A stretch of 64,000 bases of DNA from Brevibacillus_H sp049846925 (GCF_049846925.1 NZ_JBNCMT010000003.1:151720-215719); one strand, 5' to 3'; positions 33,233 through 41,357 are shown, counted from the stretch's first letter. The notes: generated by a model from the sequence alone, not told the origin. Program-made: numbers and translations.

Positions 33233-33337
33233 TACAGTATGGTTTCTCTCCACTCCTATCCAATAAATGTTAAGCACGATTGTGCTACCCACCGTTTTGA
33301 ATGCGCTTACATAGTTAGCGACGGTGGTCTTTTTTTT
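33233..33337 (+). ncRNA. Candidate small RNA of about 105 nt
   Basis: The transcript from the strong promoter would contain a perfect 5-bp hairpin AGCAC-GATT-GTGCT (33273-33286). It would end at a terminator CCACCGT / ACGGTGG (33289-33295 with 33321-33327) followed by TCTTTTTTTT. No ORF with a ribosome site lies inside; the only ATG frame (33238) runs through the terminator. It stands between aroA and the amidohydrolase gene. The alternative is an attenuated leader of the gene at 33438. Confidence 0.5.
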
Positions 33338-33437
33338 GCCCTTTTTTTGTTGTAGGATGAGTGTCAGGAATTTTTTAGTGAATTGGTCATATTCTCCTAG
33401 TAGTGTGCATGTTGAGGTGGACAGGGGGAGAGTACCA

Positions 33438-34559
33438 ATGAATCAATCGTTGATTCTGCGGGGAGGAACCGTTGTTACAGGATCTGGGCTGCAAACAGCA
33501 GATATTGCGATTAAGAATGGGAAAATTCAGTGCGTTTTGCCTGATTACCGATTGCTTTCCAAACAAAAAGTTGACTCGAATAACTTGCCAGAAATTATTG
33601 ATATAAGCAGTTTCTTTGTATTGCCAGGTTTTATCTCTCTTCATCCAGGGAATCGAATCGCACAATCCGCTGACAAGATGAATGGTCAGATACAATCTTT
33701 TCTTGCACGAGGCATTACCAGCTTTGTTGATATTCTTCCATTACATATTTGGGAGGGAAAGGATCGTCTTGCCTATTTACTGAATCCATTTCAATCAAGC
33801 GAAATGGATTATGCCGTGCGCATCCAATTGCCCGTTGAAAAGTTCACCTATGCGCATGTTCGTATCCTTCGTTCATTAGGACATCGTTGGATCGATGTAA
33901 TGGTCCATTCGAAGGAACAATTAAATGAGATTGAATGGGACAAACTGTATCCGCTTTTGGCTCAACATCACATTTTCTTGTCGCTTGTGATTCCGGGCGA
34001 TGGTAACCTTTCACAATCAGAGCGAGAGCAAATAAAATATGAGTGGTATGAGTTATGTAGATATGGAAATATCCGATCGTTGGTGCAAGGAAAACGAAAA
34101 CATAGACTAAACGATGATTATTATCTGATCCAGCAATTATCTCCGACTGAAATCCCTGAACATCTTTCTGCGATTCGTGAGAATAACTGGTTAGCACTTG
34201 AGCCGATCGTTGCATCATTTGAAGATTGGGTGGAACCAATAGCAACAAAAGGCTGGACAGGTGAAGATCTTTTGGCAGTCCTTGTACGCCTTGCAAGTGC
34301 CAATGTGGCAAAGACAGTCGGACTCTTTCCTTACAAGGGTTGTCTTGCTCCTGGAGCCGATGCAGACCTCGTTTTGTTAGAGAAATCTGAATGGTTGACA
34401 AATTTTGATCGATCCACTATGCTCAAAATTAGCGAAATATGTCTTCCAACTTATGTCATGACGAAAGGTCAGTGGCAGTATGTTTTTGGCAAGCAAGTTC
34501 TTCAAAGTACCAATGGTGAATACTTGCAACAATTAAAACCGTACAATTATACCATTTAA
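33438..34559 (+). CDS. Dihydroorotase-like amidohydrolase homologue, probably non-catalytic
   Basis: A 373-residue protein with the amidohydrolase frame. The N-terminal composite domain (LILRGGTVVTGSGLQTADIAIKNGKI) and the C-terminal GLFPYKGCLAPGADADLVLLE are like dihydroorotases and allantoinases. The usual metal site D-x-H-x-H after the first strand is replaced by FISLHPGNR (one His, near residue 78), and the later His ligands and carbamylated Lys are not evident. It is therefore likely a pseudo-enzyme or one with altered chemistry. The ATG at 33438 follows GGGGGAG. It sits alone between a candidate small RNA and an ECF sigma unit. Confidence 0.75.
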   Translation: MNQSLILRGGTVVTGSGLQTADIAIKNGKIQCVLPDYRLLSKQKVDSNNLPEIIDISSFFVLPGFISLHPGNRIAQSADKMNGQIQSFLARGITSFVDILPLHIWEGKDRLAYLLNPFQSSEMDYAVRIQLPVEKFTYAHVRILRSLGHRWIDVMVHSKEQLNEIEWDKLYPLLAQHHIFLSLVIPGDGNLSQSEREQIKYEWYELCRYGNIRSLVQGKRKHRLNDDYYLIQQLSPTEIPEHLSAIRENNWLALEPIVASFEDWVEPIATKGWTGEDLLAVLVRLASANVAKTVGLFPYKGCLAPGADADLVLLEKSEWLTNFDRSTMLKISEICLPTYVMTKGQWQYVFGKQVLQSTNGEYLQQLKPYNYTI

Positions 34560-34580
34560 CCCCGCAATTGGGGGTTTTTT
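34558..34580 (+). terminator. Intrinsic terminator after amidohydrolase-like gene
   Basis: AACCCC / GGGGTT stem with a seven-base loop and six T; it begins at the stop codon. Confidence 0.85.
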
Positions 34581-34634
34581 CGTAAAGGATTCTGTCGAAA
34601 CATGCAGAAAGAAAAAAGTATGTAAAGAAGTGCG

Positions 34635-34662
34635 CAACTTTTGACGCCTCCATCGGTCTAAT
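34635..34662 (+). promoter_or_regulatory. Candidate ECF-type (autoregulatory) promoter
   Basis: CAACTT and TCTAAT separated by 16 bases resemble ECF promoters (AAC-containing -35, TCTAA -10). It lies about 50 bp before the sigma gene. A perfect 7-bp inverted repeat CCATCGG / CCGATGG (34650-34656, 34673-34679) flanks the -10. Confidence 0.5.
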
Positions 34663-34711
34663 GTAGTAAGAGCCGATGGGGGATCGGCATCGCTTGGGAG
34701 GTAACCTACGA

Positions 34712-35305
34712 ATGACCGATTCCCGATTAATTCGTGAAATCAAAGAAGGTAATGTCGAATGCTATGCAGAGCTGATAACAAGGTATGAGAAGAAGATTCT
34801 TCTCTTTGTCCTGCACATGTTGCGCCAATCTCATTTAGAGCATATGGCAGAAGACATTTGTCAGGAAACCTTTTATAAAGCGTACAAAAGCATTCACTCG
34901 TTTCGAGATGTAGAAGCTACTTTTTCTACGTGGCTGTACACAATCGCTCGCAATACGGTTTTGAGTGAACTGCGCAAAAGTCGAAACTCTGACGTGTATC
35001 TCGAGGACACGCTTCAAGAGCCAATTTCTTCATTTGAGCGACTTCCTGAGCAGCAATTACTCCAGACCGAGCGAGAAGTTTTGGTACGTCAGGCAATTAA
35101 CAGTTTGCCAGAGAAGCAGCGTTCTGCGCTAATCCTGCGAGAGTATGAGCAGATGGATTATACCGAAATTGCTACCATTCTTGATTTAACTGTGAGTTCA
35201 GTCAAATCTTTGCTTTTCCGGGCTCGGCAAAGTATTAAAAACCAATTAGAGTCCTATATCGTGGACCCTTACCTTGAAGAAGCCGAAGGGATGAACAAGC
35301 GATGA
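34712..35305 (+). CDS. ECF-family RNA polymerase sigma factor
   Basis: A 197-residue sigma-70 family protein with region 2 (about residues 20-85, YEKKILLFVLHMLRQ...EDICQETFYKAYKSI...FSTWLYTIARN) and region 4 (about 120-175, INSLPEKQRSALILREYEQMDYTEIATIL...VKSLLFRARQ). Regions 1 and 3 are absent, the ECF hallmark. The ATG follows GGGAGG. The anti-sigma gene overlaps its end by 4 bases, so this is a coupled sigma/anti-sigma unit. Signal and regulon unknown. Confidence 0.93.
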   Translation: MTDSRLIREIKEGNVECYAELITRYEKKILLFVLHMLRQSHLEHMAEDICQETFYKAYKSIHSFRDVEATFSTWLYTIARNTVLSELRKSRNSDVYLEDTLQEPISSFERLPEQQLLQTEREVLVRQAINSLPEKQRSALILREYEQMDYTEIATILDLTVSSVKSLLFRARQSIKNQLESYIVDPYLEEAEGMNKR

Positions 35306-35928
35306 AATGTGAAGAAGTCCAAGACCTTATAATCGAATATACCGATCAAAAACTGCCTGAGTTGACGAAGCGAAGGGTAGATCAACATCTGGATACCTGT
35401 GAGTCATGCAGTGCAGACTATGAGGTTTGGATGGAGAGCAGCACTTGGCTTCCGGTCGAAAAAGATCTTACTGCTCAGGTAGCATCTTCGAAATCGATCG
35501 TTGATTCTGTTATGGCTCGAATTCTTTCTGAAGAGAAGTGGGCTATACCGATTGGAAGAAAAGTATTCACTCTCACTGCCCGTATGCGTCAATTTGGTGC
35601 GAGTGCTGCCGTCATTTTACTCATGCTTAGTGCCTTTGCGGTGTTTTCTAACTCAACGCAAGAAACATATGTGGCTGGTGTCGATGTAGGTACAACAACC
35701 TCGAAAACACAGGTTGTGTCATCGGAAATCTCAACCTCTGAGGGGATCGTAGAAGTTGTTTCCGATTTACCAACTACTGAGGTTACCGAGATAGCATCAC
35801 CACCCGTTATCATTGATAATAATCAGTCTGTTCCTACAGGTCCGAATTACACGTTAATTATCGGTTTCTTTGGTATCCTGATAACAGTAATCGGTTCGAG
35901 CTGGTTGATGAGAGTAGAGAAGCGATAA
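35302..35928 (+). CDS. Zinc-finger anti-sigma factor, membrane anchored
   Basis: A 208-residue protein. Its N-terminal anti-sigma domain has the ZAS motif (HLDTCESC near residues 29-36, with a Cys at residue 3). A first transmembrane helix lies near residues 97-114 (ASAAVILLMLSAFAVFS). A Thr/Ser/Val-rich extracytoplasmic stretch of about 65 residues follows, then a second helix near 183-202 before RVEKR. It should hold the upstream sigma factor at the membrane until a signal triggers release. The second C-terminal helix is an unusual topology for such factors. Confidence 0.88.
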   Translation: MKCEEVQDLIIEYTDQKLPELTKRRVDQHLDTCESCSADYEVWMESSTWLPVEKDLTAQVASSKSIVDSVMARILSEEKWAIPIGRKVFTLTARMRQFGASAAVILLMLSAFAVFSNSTQETYVAGVDVGTTTSKTQVVSSEISTSEGIVEVVSDLPTTEVTEIASPPVIIDNNQSVPTGPNYTLIIGFFGILITVIGSSWLMRVEKR

Positions 35929-35950
35929 TTTCCCCAAATAATATACAAAG

Positions 35951-35978
35951 AAGAACTGTCAGTTGGCAGTTCTTTTTT
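35951..35978 (+). terminator. Intrinsic terminator after sigma/anti-sigma operon
   Basis: AAGAACTG / CAGTTCTT stem with an eight-base loop and T-tract. Confidence 0.9.
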
Positions 35979-36048
35979 ATTTCATTCTGTTTTCTTTCCA
36001 CTACTATTTGTATTATGATAGGGTGACTAGAATAGAAGAGGTGCACTT

Positions 36049-36990
36049 ATGCCGAAAAAATGGATACAAGTTATACATGAAGCGATTAACAAAATTGAAA
36101 ATAATGAAGTTGATCTCGGAATACAAGTATTGCAAAAGGTACAGGAGCACGGGAAAGAATTGCCGGAAGTGATGCTTTATCTTGCCGAGATTTGGTATCA
36201 GTTAGGGCATTATGACAAAGCATCACAGTTATTGCAGGAAGTCTTGTCCTCTCCAGCACAGATTGAACCTGAGTTGCGTCAAGACGGAGAATTGATGCTG
36301 GCAGAGATCTTTCTAGAGGATGGGGATTATGAGCAGGCACAGTCAGTCCTTTACAAGCTAAAGGAAGAGGGTTGTGAAGAACTGCAATTATATCTGTTGC
36401 TAGCTGACCTTTATTCGATGCAGGATTTGGAAGAAGTGGCGATCAAGTATCTGGAGCTCGCACGGGAGAAGGAACCAGACAATGAAGATATTTGTGCCGC
36501 TCTCGGCGAAATGTACGCTCGTCTTGGGAATGTAGAGAAGACGGTCGAACTGCTTGGCGAAGGCAATGAGCATACGCTTAGTACGTTATTGCTTCGAGGC
36601 AGAATGATGGCTCAGCAAGGTAGCTTTGAAGAGGCCTACCAGGCATACAAGCAAGCGTTTGCGATAGAACAGGCACCAGAAATTTTGTTTGGCTTTGGAT
36701 TGATGGCTTTCCATACCGGCAAATTAGAGGAGGCACAAAAACTACTCGAAATGCTAATCGTTCTAGATGAAGAATACATAACTGCATACCCGGCGCTCTC
36801 CGATGTATACCTGTCCATGGGGGAGTCGGCCAAAGCCATAACCGCTTTACAGAAATATGTGGAGTTATCCGGTTTTGACCTTGATCAGATTCGCCGTTTA
36901 GTTGCCTTGTTGACTCAGGCAGGACGGTATGAGGAAGCAAAAGAATATCAGACGCTGTTGGATCAATGGGATATTGATGAAGAGATGTAA
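36049..36990 (+). CDS. ypiA: TPR-repeat protein, YpiA-like
   Basis: A 313-residue cytoplasmic protein composed of tetratricopeptide-like repeats throughout (for example LAEIWYQLGHYDKASQLLQEV, LAEIFLEDGDYEQAQSVLYKL, LGEMYARLGNVEKTVELLGEG, LSDVYLSMGESAKAITALQKY). TPR arrays mediate protein-protein contacts. Position between aroA and the qcr operon matches ypiA of B. subtilis, though accessory genes intervene. RBS GAAGAGGTG. Partner unknown. A terminator follows. Confidence 0.85.
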   Translation: MPKKWIQVIHEAINKIENNEVDLGIQVLQKVQEHGKELPEVMLYLAEIWYQLGHYDKASQLLQEVLSSPAQIEPELRQDGELMLAEIFLEDGDYEQAQSVLYKLKEEGCEELQLYLLLADLYSMQDLEEVAIKYLELAREKEPDNEDICAALGEMYARLGNVEKTVELLGEGNEHTLSTLLLRGRMMAQQGSFEEAYQAYKQAFAIEQAPEILFGFGLMAFHTGKLEEAQKLLEMLIVLDEEYITAYPALSDVYLSMGESAKAITALQKYVELSGFDLDQIRRLVALLTQAGRYEEAKEYQTLLDQWDIDEEM

Positions 36991-37009
36991 GTCGTTGTTT
37001 TGACGAAGG

Positions 37010-37039
37010 AGTTGCCTATTTTGGGCAACTTCTTTTTTT
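37010..37039 (+). terminator. Intrinsic terminator after ypiA
   Basis: AGTTGCC / GGCAACT stem with seven-base loop followed by TCTTTTTTT. Confidence 0.88.
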
Positions 37040-37125
37040 ATCTGTCAGTGTCTTATCGTAAGTTTGACCGAAGTATATTTTGGCTACAATGGTTAGCAAG
37101 AATCGATAAGATAGAAGGGATTCCA

Positions 37126-38253
37126 ATGAATTTGGCAGAGATTATGGTCTTCACGGACATCAGACAGCTCAACCAAATCGCCAGACACTACTCTCTTAGT
37201 TGTGACCCCCATTCCAAAAACGAGTTGATTACGACTCTACTGATGAATGTGAAGCAGAGAGGGACGATCCAGCAGGAGGTATCCAGTCTTTCTACGGATG
37301 AAGTGCATTTTTTGCTCCTGCTGTTTTTGGATAAACGCAATCAGTATTCACTCGAGGATTTGCTTGCCAAAGCTGGGGTTGCCCTTTATCAGACAGGAGC
37401 AGAACGAAAAGATGAAATGCGCAAAGTCATCACGAGTGCATTGAAAAGAGGCTGGATTTTCCCGGCGAAAGGAAATGTACAAGGTCAGTTTCAGGTTCCT
37501 GTTGATCTAAGAGAGCCTTACGTACAGGCATGGCTGGATATGTGGAAGAAGCAGGAGAATCGTGTGGCCACAGACCGACGAGACATACCGGCGTATCGTG
37601 ATGAAGGTTCAGCGATGTGTGATGACATGTATCAACTGTTGCGGTTTCTCGAAAGCGAACCAGTACCTTTGACAGCAGAGGGCGGGATGTATAAACGGTA
37701 CCAGCTTCAATTGCTCAAATTCATGTCAGTTCCCGAAGAGCCGCTTTCTCCACAAAAATGGAGGTTTGGCTACGGGTTACATTTCGATCTGTATCCTGAC
37801 CGATTCAGTCTCTTATATGACTACTGCTACTACCAAAGATGGCTCCGGGAATCTGACGGACATGTAGAAGTAACAGAACGTGGTCTGGAGCAGCTAATGA
37901 AGCCATTTCAAGAGCATACGCATTACGATTTGATCCGCTTCTGGCTGCGATTATACAAGCGCGCGATACCCAATTTACCCATGCTTGTACAATTAATCCC
38001 GTTCATGTCTAAAGGAGAGTGGATCGCACAAGAAGATTTGCAATATACGCTCTTGCCCTGGTTGAAATCGTTCTACTACGATGATTCCCAAAACATCCTG
38101 ACGAATCGAATCCTGAAAATGATGGTTCACCTAGGGTTGCTAAAGGTGGGGGAGTACGGTTCATCTGACTGGGTTTACGCCAGTACAAATGCATGTCACA
38201 CCTGGTTAAAACAATACAATGGCTTCACCGAATCAACGATTTTGTTGAAGTGA
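37126..38253 (+). CDS. Conserved hypothetical protein, possible winged-helix
   Basis: I do not recognise this 375-residue protein with certainty. It begins MNLAEIMVFTDIRQLNQIARHY. A stretch (about residues 22-35, SCDPHSKNELITTL) is reminiscent of SAP/helicase-associated helices, and the C-terminal half (DLYPDRFSLLYDYCYYQRWL, LLPWLKSFYYDD) could be winged-helix modules. There is no signal, membrane segment or nucleotide motif. The ATG at 37126 follows GAAGGG; the longer frame crosses the preceding terminator. It is 10 bp upstream of the IDEAL gene, so probably one operon with 38264-38994. B. subtilis lacks a gene at this spot. Confidence 0.7.
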   Translation: MNLAEIMVFTDIRQLNQIARHYSLSCDPHSKNELITTLLMNVKQRGTIQQEVSSLSTDEVHFLLLLFLDKRNQYSLEDLLAKAGVALYQTGAERKDEMRKVITSALKRGWIFPAKGNVQGQFQVPVDLREPYVQAWLDMWKKQENRVATDRRDIPAYRDEGSAMCDDMYQLLRFLESEPVPLTAEGGMYKRYQLQLLKFMSVPEEPLSPQKWRFGYGLHFDLYPDRFSLLYDYCYYQRWLRESDGHVEVTERGLEQLMKPFQEHTHYDLIRFWLRLYKRAIPNLPMLVQLIPFMSKGEWIAQEDLQYTLLPWLKSFYYDDSQNILTNRILKMMVHLGLLKVGEYGSSDWVYASTNACHTWLKQYNGFTESTILLK

Positions 38254-38263
38254 GGGATATGGA

Positions 38264-38467
38264 ATGGATCGACCCAATTTTTTTACGCAAAATATGGTTG
38301 CTGGTTTATTATCCGAAATCGTTATTGATGAACAGGTCAGGAAGTTTCGAAAGCGAACGCTATATGAGCTGATCGATGAAGCTTTGGCTGTAGGGAATAA
38401 AGAACAGTTCTACGTGCTAACAAGCGAACTTCGAGAAATTCTTGCATTCGAAAAAGAGACTGGTTGA
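38264..38467 (+). CDS. Stand-alone IDEAL-domain protein
   Basis: A 67-residue product with the IDEAL-domain pattern ELIDEALAVGNKEQFYVLTSELREIL (about residues 36-61). In B. subtilis YpiB, encoded at this syntenic position, the IDEAL motif is the C-terminal part of a ~180-residue protein with an N-terminal UPF0302 domain. Here only the C-terminal module is present with a short leader. The start ATG has a weak GAGGGATATGGA site. Function unknown. Confidence 0.75.
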   Translation: MDRPNFFTQNMVAGLLSEIVIDEQVRKFRKRTLYELIDEALAVGNKEQFYVLTSELREILAFEKETG

Positions 38468-38535
38468 TTGAAAATCCACTTCCAATCGTGGTATCTTAAG
38501 GTTTGACTAGATTCCAGATTGAAGAGGGTATCGAT

Positions 38536-38994
38536 ATGCAATGGACATTAACTGAGCTGGAGAACTGGGAGGAGTTGCGAGAGTTTGTAGATACCGCACT
38601 GCTCCCTCTTTATTTGTATCGAAAGGATTTTGCTATTCCCGAGCACGTCAAACGAATGCAATATTTAATGGCGTTGGCAAGCTTGATTGAACAGAAGTTG
38701 AAAGGCAGAGTTCTGTTGTTTCCGCTGGCTTACCAGGGAGGGGGAGCTTGGGTTGAGAGCGCCATTCCTGAGTCGTTTCCTTTTACTTTTGTCTTGCGCT
38801 TCTCAGGTGACAACTGGTTGCTCAAAACAGAAGCTTCTGCTGAAACCGTGCACTATTTGACGGTAGGTGATGAAGATTTGGATTCACAGGTTCGATTTGA
38901 AATTACAGCAGATGTTTGCTATCAACAAATCTTGAAAATTTGGAGAGAATCAGTAGCAATAACGAATAAATCAGGGACAGATCAAAAACAATAA
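38536..38994 (+). CDS. ypiF: DUF2487 protein, YpiF-like
   Basis: A 152-residue cytoplasmic protein (MQWTLTELENWEELREFVDTALLPLYLY...). Length and position just upstream of qcrA match YpiF (DUF2487) of B. subtilis. The ATG at 38536 follows GAAGAGGG; a TTG 33 bases earlier is in frame but has no ribosome site. Function not known; the tight link with the cytochrome bc operon is conserved in Bacillales. Confidence 0.8.
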   Translation: MQWTLTELENWEELREFVDTALLPLYLYRKDFAIPEHVKRMQYLMALASLIEQKLKGRVLLFPLAYQGGGAWVESAIPESFPFTFVLRFSGDNWLLKTEASAETVHYLTVGDEDLDSQVRFEITADVCYQQILKIWRESVAITNKSGTDQKQ

Positions 38995-39098
38995 AATGCA
39001 AGCGTTGTCAATACGGGAAACCCCTGATTTTTTTGACAAATTGTTAACATTTAAGGAACATTTGACGTCCATTTTTGTCATACTATCACGCGACATTC

Positions 39099-39127
39099 TT
39101 GACATCTAAATAGGGGTTAGCTATTAT
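39099..39127 (+). promoter_or_regulatory. Promoter of the qcrABC operon
   Basis: Perfect TTGACA and TATTAT at 17-base spacing, 80 bp before qcrA. The 213-bp gap also holds further TTGACA/TTGACG-like hexamers (near 39037 and 39062), so more than one start is possible. Confidence 0.65.
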
Positions 39128-39207
39128 TGGTCTTGACCTAGTGTTGCTTTTTTTGTATGACAAATTCCTTGTTACGTAATTTACAAGATAAGGAGGGGAA
39201 AAAAGAA

Positions 39208-39723
39208 ATGAGTGGAAAACAGGAAATTTCCAGACGTACCTTTTTGAACTATGCTTTGATGGGTACGGGCGGGTTCCTAGCTGCTGGCATGATCACACCA
39301 ATGATTCGTTTTGCAATTGATCCAGTTCTCAAAACATCTGCCGGTGGAGATAAAGTAGCGGTTGGAAACGTAGATGATTTTGGTCCAGAACCTAAACGTG
39401 TCGACTACAAAGTTCATACCAAAGACGGATGGTATGAATCAGAGTCTACAATGTCTGCTTGGGTAAGAAAGCTTGAAGATGGTACTATCTTGGCTCTTTC
39501 TCCAATCTGTAAGCATTTAGGCTGTACAGTTGACTGGAACACTGGCGAGAACAAAAATGAGTACTTCTGCCCATGTCACTTCGGACGTTATGCTATTAAT
39601 GGAGAGAACATTATTGGAACTCCTCCGTTAAAGAGTCTGGATGAATATGATCAAGAAGTAAAAGATGGCAAGCTTTACTTAGGTAAAACAAAACCGAATA
39701 CGCGTCCGGGGGTGAGTGCTTAG
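39208..39723 (+). CDS. qcrA: Menaquinol-cytochrome c reductase, Rieske iron-sulfur subunit
   Basis: The Rieske subunit of the bc complex takes electrons from menaquinol. The 171-residue protein has a twin-arginine-type N-terminus (SRRTFLNYAL) and a membrane anchor (about residues 17-40). The 2Fe-2S ligands are visible in CKHLGC and CPCHFG (about residues 106-111 and 126-131). The ATG at 39208 follows AAGGAGGGG. First gene of qcrABC; it uses the menaquinone made by the cluster at 13.7-18.6 kb. Confidence 0.97.
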   Translation: MSGKQEISRRTFLNYALMGTGGFLAAGMITPMIRFAIDPVLKTSAGGDKVAVGNVDDFGPEPKRVDYKVHTKDGWYESESTMSAWVRKLEDGTILALSPICKHLGCTVDWNTGENKNEYFCPCHFGRYAINGENIIGTPPLKSLDEYDQEVKDGKLYLGKTKPNTRPGVSA

Positions 39724-40395
39724 ATGTTACAAAAGATGTATGATTGGGTGGACGAGCGCCTCAACATAACTCCTATGTGGCGCGATTTAGCCGACCATGA
39801 AGTACCAGAGCACGTGAACCCGGCACACCATTTTTCGGCGTTCGTTTACTGCTTTGGGGGATTAACGTTCTTTATTACTGTTATCCAAATTTTGTCTGGG
39901 ATGTTCTTGACCATGTATTATGTTCCAGATATTATCAACGCTTACGAATCTGTTAAGTACCTGCAGAATGAAGTAGCATTCGGTACGATCGTTCGTGGTA
40001 TGCACCACTGGGGTGCCAGTCTCGTAATCGTCATGATGTTCTTACATACGCTTCGTGTATTCTTTACTGGTGCGTATAAGAAGCCGCGTGAATTAAACTG
40101 GGTTGTTGGTATGTTGATTTTCTTCATGATGTTAGGACTTGGCTTTACAGGGTACCTGTTGCCATGGGATAACAAAGCATACTTTGCAACCAAAGTAGGT
40201 CTGCAAATTGCGGATACAATTCCGCTAATTGGTCCTTATGCTAAAGTATTGTTAACAGGTGGGGACATTGTAGGTGCGCAAACACTTGCTCGTTTCTTTG
40301 CAATCCACGTGTTCTTCTTGCCAGCAGGTTTGTTCGGCTTGCTTGCAGCTCACTTTGTGATGATTCGTCAACAAGGTATTTCTGGACCACTATAA
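39724..40395 (+). CDS. qcrB: Menaquinol-cytochrome c reductase, cytochrome b subunit
   Basis: A 223-residue b6-type cytochrome with four transmembrane helices. Haem-ligand histidines are in the second and fourth helices (GMHHWGASLVIVMMFLHTLRV near residues 92-112 and FFAIHVFFLPAGLFGLLAAHF near 192-212). The split form (b6 plus subunit IV) is typical of Bacillales. It begins directly after the qcrA stop codon. Confidence 0.97.
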   Translation: MLQKMYDWVDERLNITPMWRDLADHEVPEHVNPAHHFSAFVYCFGGLTFFITVIQILSGMFLTMYYVPDIINAYESVKYLQNEVAFGTIVRGMHHWGASLVIVMMFLHTLRVFFTGAYKKPRELNWVVGMLIFFMMLGLGFTGYLLPWDNKAYFATKVGLQIADTIPLIGPYAKVLLTGGDIVGAQTLARFFAIHVFFLPAGLFGLLAAHFVMIRQQGISGPL

Positions 40396-40426
40396 GCCGT
40401 CTTCGACAAATAAGGGAGGAATTAGC

Positions 40427-41203
40427 ATGTCTAAACACGATAAAGATGCTACCTTCGTCGGAGACTCGCGGGTATCGGCGAAGCGCATTCCGAACATCGC
40501 TCCATCTTACTCCGATTTTCCAGGTAAGTCTGAGCCGTTCTGGCCTAACTTCCTGCTGAAAGAATGGATGGTTGGCGCAGTTTGTTTGGTAGGATTTTTA
40601 GTTCTTGTAGTAACTGAAGTACCTGAGTTAACAGGAAAGGCAAACCCGAATGATACAGGCTTCATTCCATTGCCTGACTGGTACTTCTTATTCTTGTTCC
40701 AACTTCTTAAATACCCTTGGGCAGCAGGAGATTGGGTACTTTTAGGCACAGTTGGTATCCCAGCGGTTGCTTTTGGTGGTTTGATGTTAGCTCCATTCCT
40801 GGATAATGGACCTGAGCGTCGTCCATATCGCCGTCCAATCGCTTCTGGATTAATGTTACTTGCTCTTGTTGGTATTTTTTACTTGACTTGGGCTGCTATG
40901 GATGAGCATCATAAGAAACATCCTCCGGGTGGATCACAAGCTGCTGCACCAAGTGGCGCTGTTGAAGCAGATCCGAATTTCAAACCAACTGAAGTTTGGA
41001 CGAAGCAAGCAAGCTGTCAAGGTTGCCACGGTGGCAACATGGAAGGCGGCATGGGACCAAACCTTCAAAAAGTTGGTTCTAAGCTTGATGCAACTGCAAT
41101 TGCAGACATCATCAAGAATGGTAAAGGTGCAATGCCTCCAGGAATGATTAAAGATGACGCTGAAATCAAAGCTGTTGCTGAGTACTTGGCATCATTAAAA
41201 TAG
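40427..41203 (+). CDS. qcrC: Menaquinol-cytochrome c reductase, subunit IV/cytochrome c fusion
   Basis: A 258-residue fusion: the N-terminal part is subunit IV-like with about three helices and the PDWYFLFLFQLLKYPW quinol-site segment (the PEWY-type motif appears as PDWY, near residue 83). The C-terminal ~70 residues are a cytochrome c with the haem motif CQGCH near residue 200 and the distal Met in GAMPPGM near residue 240. This b/c fusion is known from B. subtilis. Followed by a terminator. Confidence 0.97.
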   Translation: MSKHDKDATFVGDSRVSAKRIPNIAPSYSDFPGKSEPFWPNFLLKEWMVGAVCLVGFLVLVVTEVPELTGKANPNDTGFIPLPDWYFLFLFQLLKYPWAAGDWVLLGTVGIPAVAFGGLMLAPFLDNGPERRPYRRPIASGLMLLALVGIFYLTWAAMDEHHKKHPPGGSQAAAPSGAVEADPNFKPTEVWTKQASCQGCHGGNMEGGMGPNLQKVGSKLDATAIADIIKNGKGAMPPGMIKDDAEIKAVAEYLASLK

Positions 41204-41223
41204 TTCGTGAAGTAGCTACAGAG

Positions 41224-41253
41224 AAGCTGGCTGGCAATCAGTCAGCTTTTCTT
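41224..41253 (+). terminator. Intrinsic terminator after qcrC
   Basis: AAGCTGGCTG / CAGTCAGCTT stem (one wobble) and TTTTCTT. Confidence 0.85.
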
Positions 41254-41280
41254 AGTAGTTAGGAAGTGTAAGTTTGGAGC

Positions 41281-41319
41281 CCCGCCCGGCGCCAGCGATA
41301 GCTTGTACCGGGCGGGTTT
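41281..41319 (+). other. GC-rich hairpin upstream of ypjA
   Basis: A perfect 9-bp GC-only stem CCCGCCCGG / CCGGGCGGG with an 18-base loop and only TTT after it. It is much more GC-rich than its surroundings and lies between the qcrC terminator and ypjA. It could be a leader structure or a repeated palindrome. Confidence 0.6.
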
Positions 41320-41357
41320 AAGGTCATTGATGAGGGTAACCTATAGGAGAGATAGTC

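Noticed and set aside
33238..33355. Small peptide gene inside the candidate small RNA
   Set aside because: No ribosome site and the frame reads through the terminator.
33844..34401. 185-codon antisense frame inside the amidohydrolase-like gene
   Set aside because: Long, but composition is that of a reverse-frame shadow; no ribosome site and no recognisable domain.
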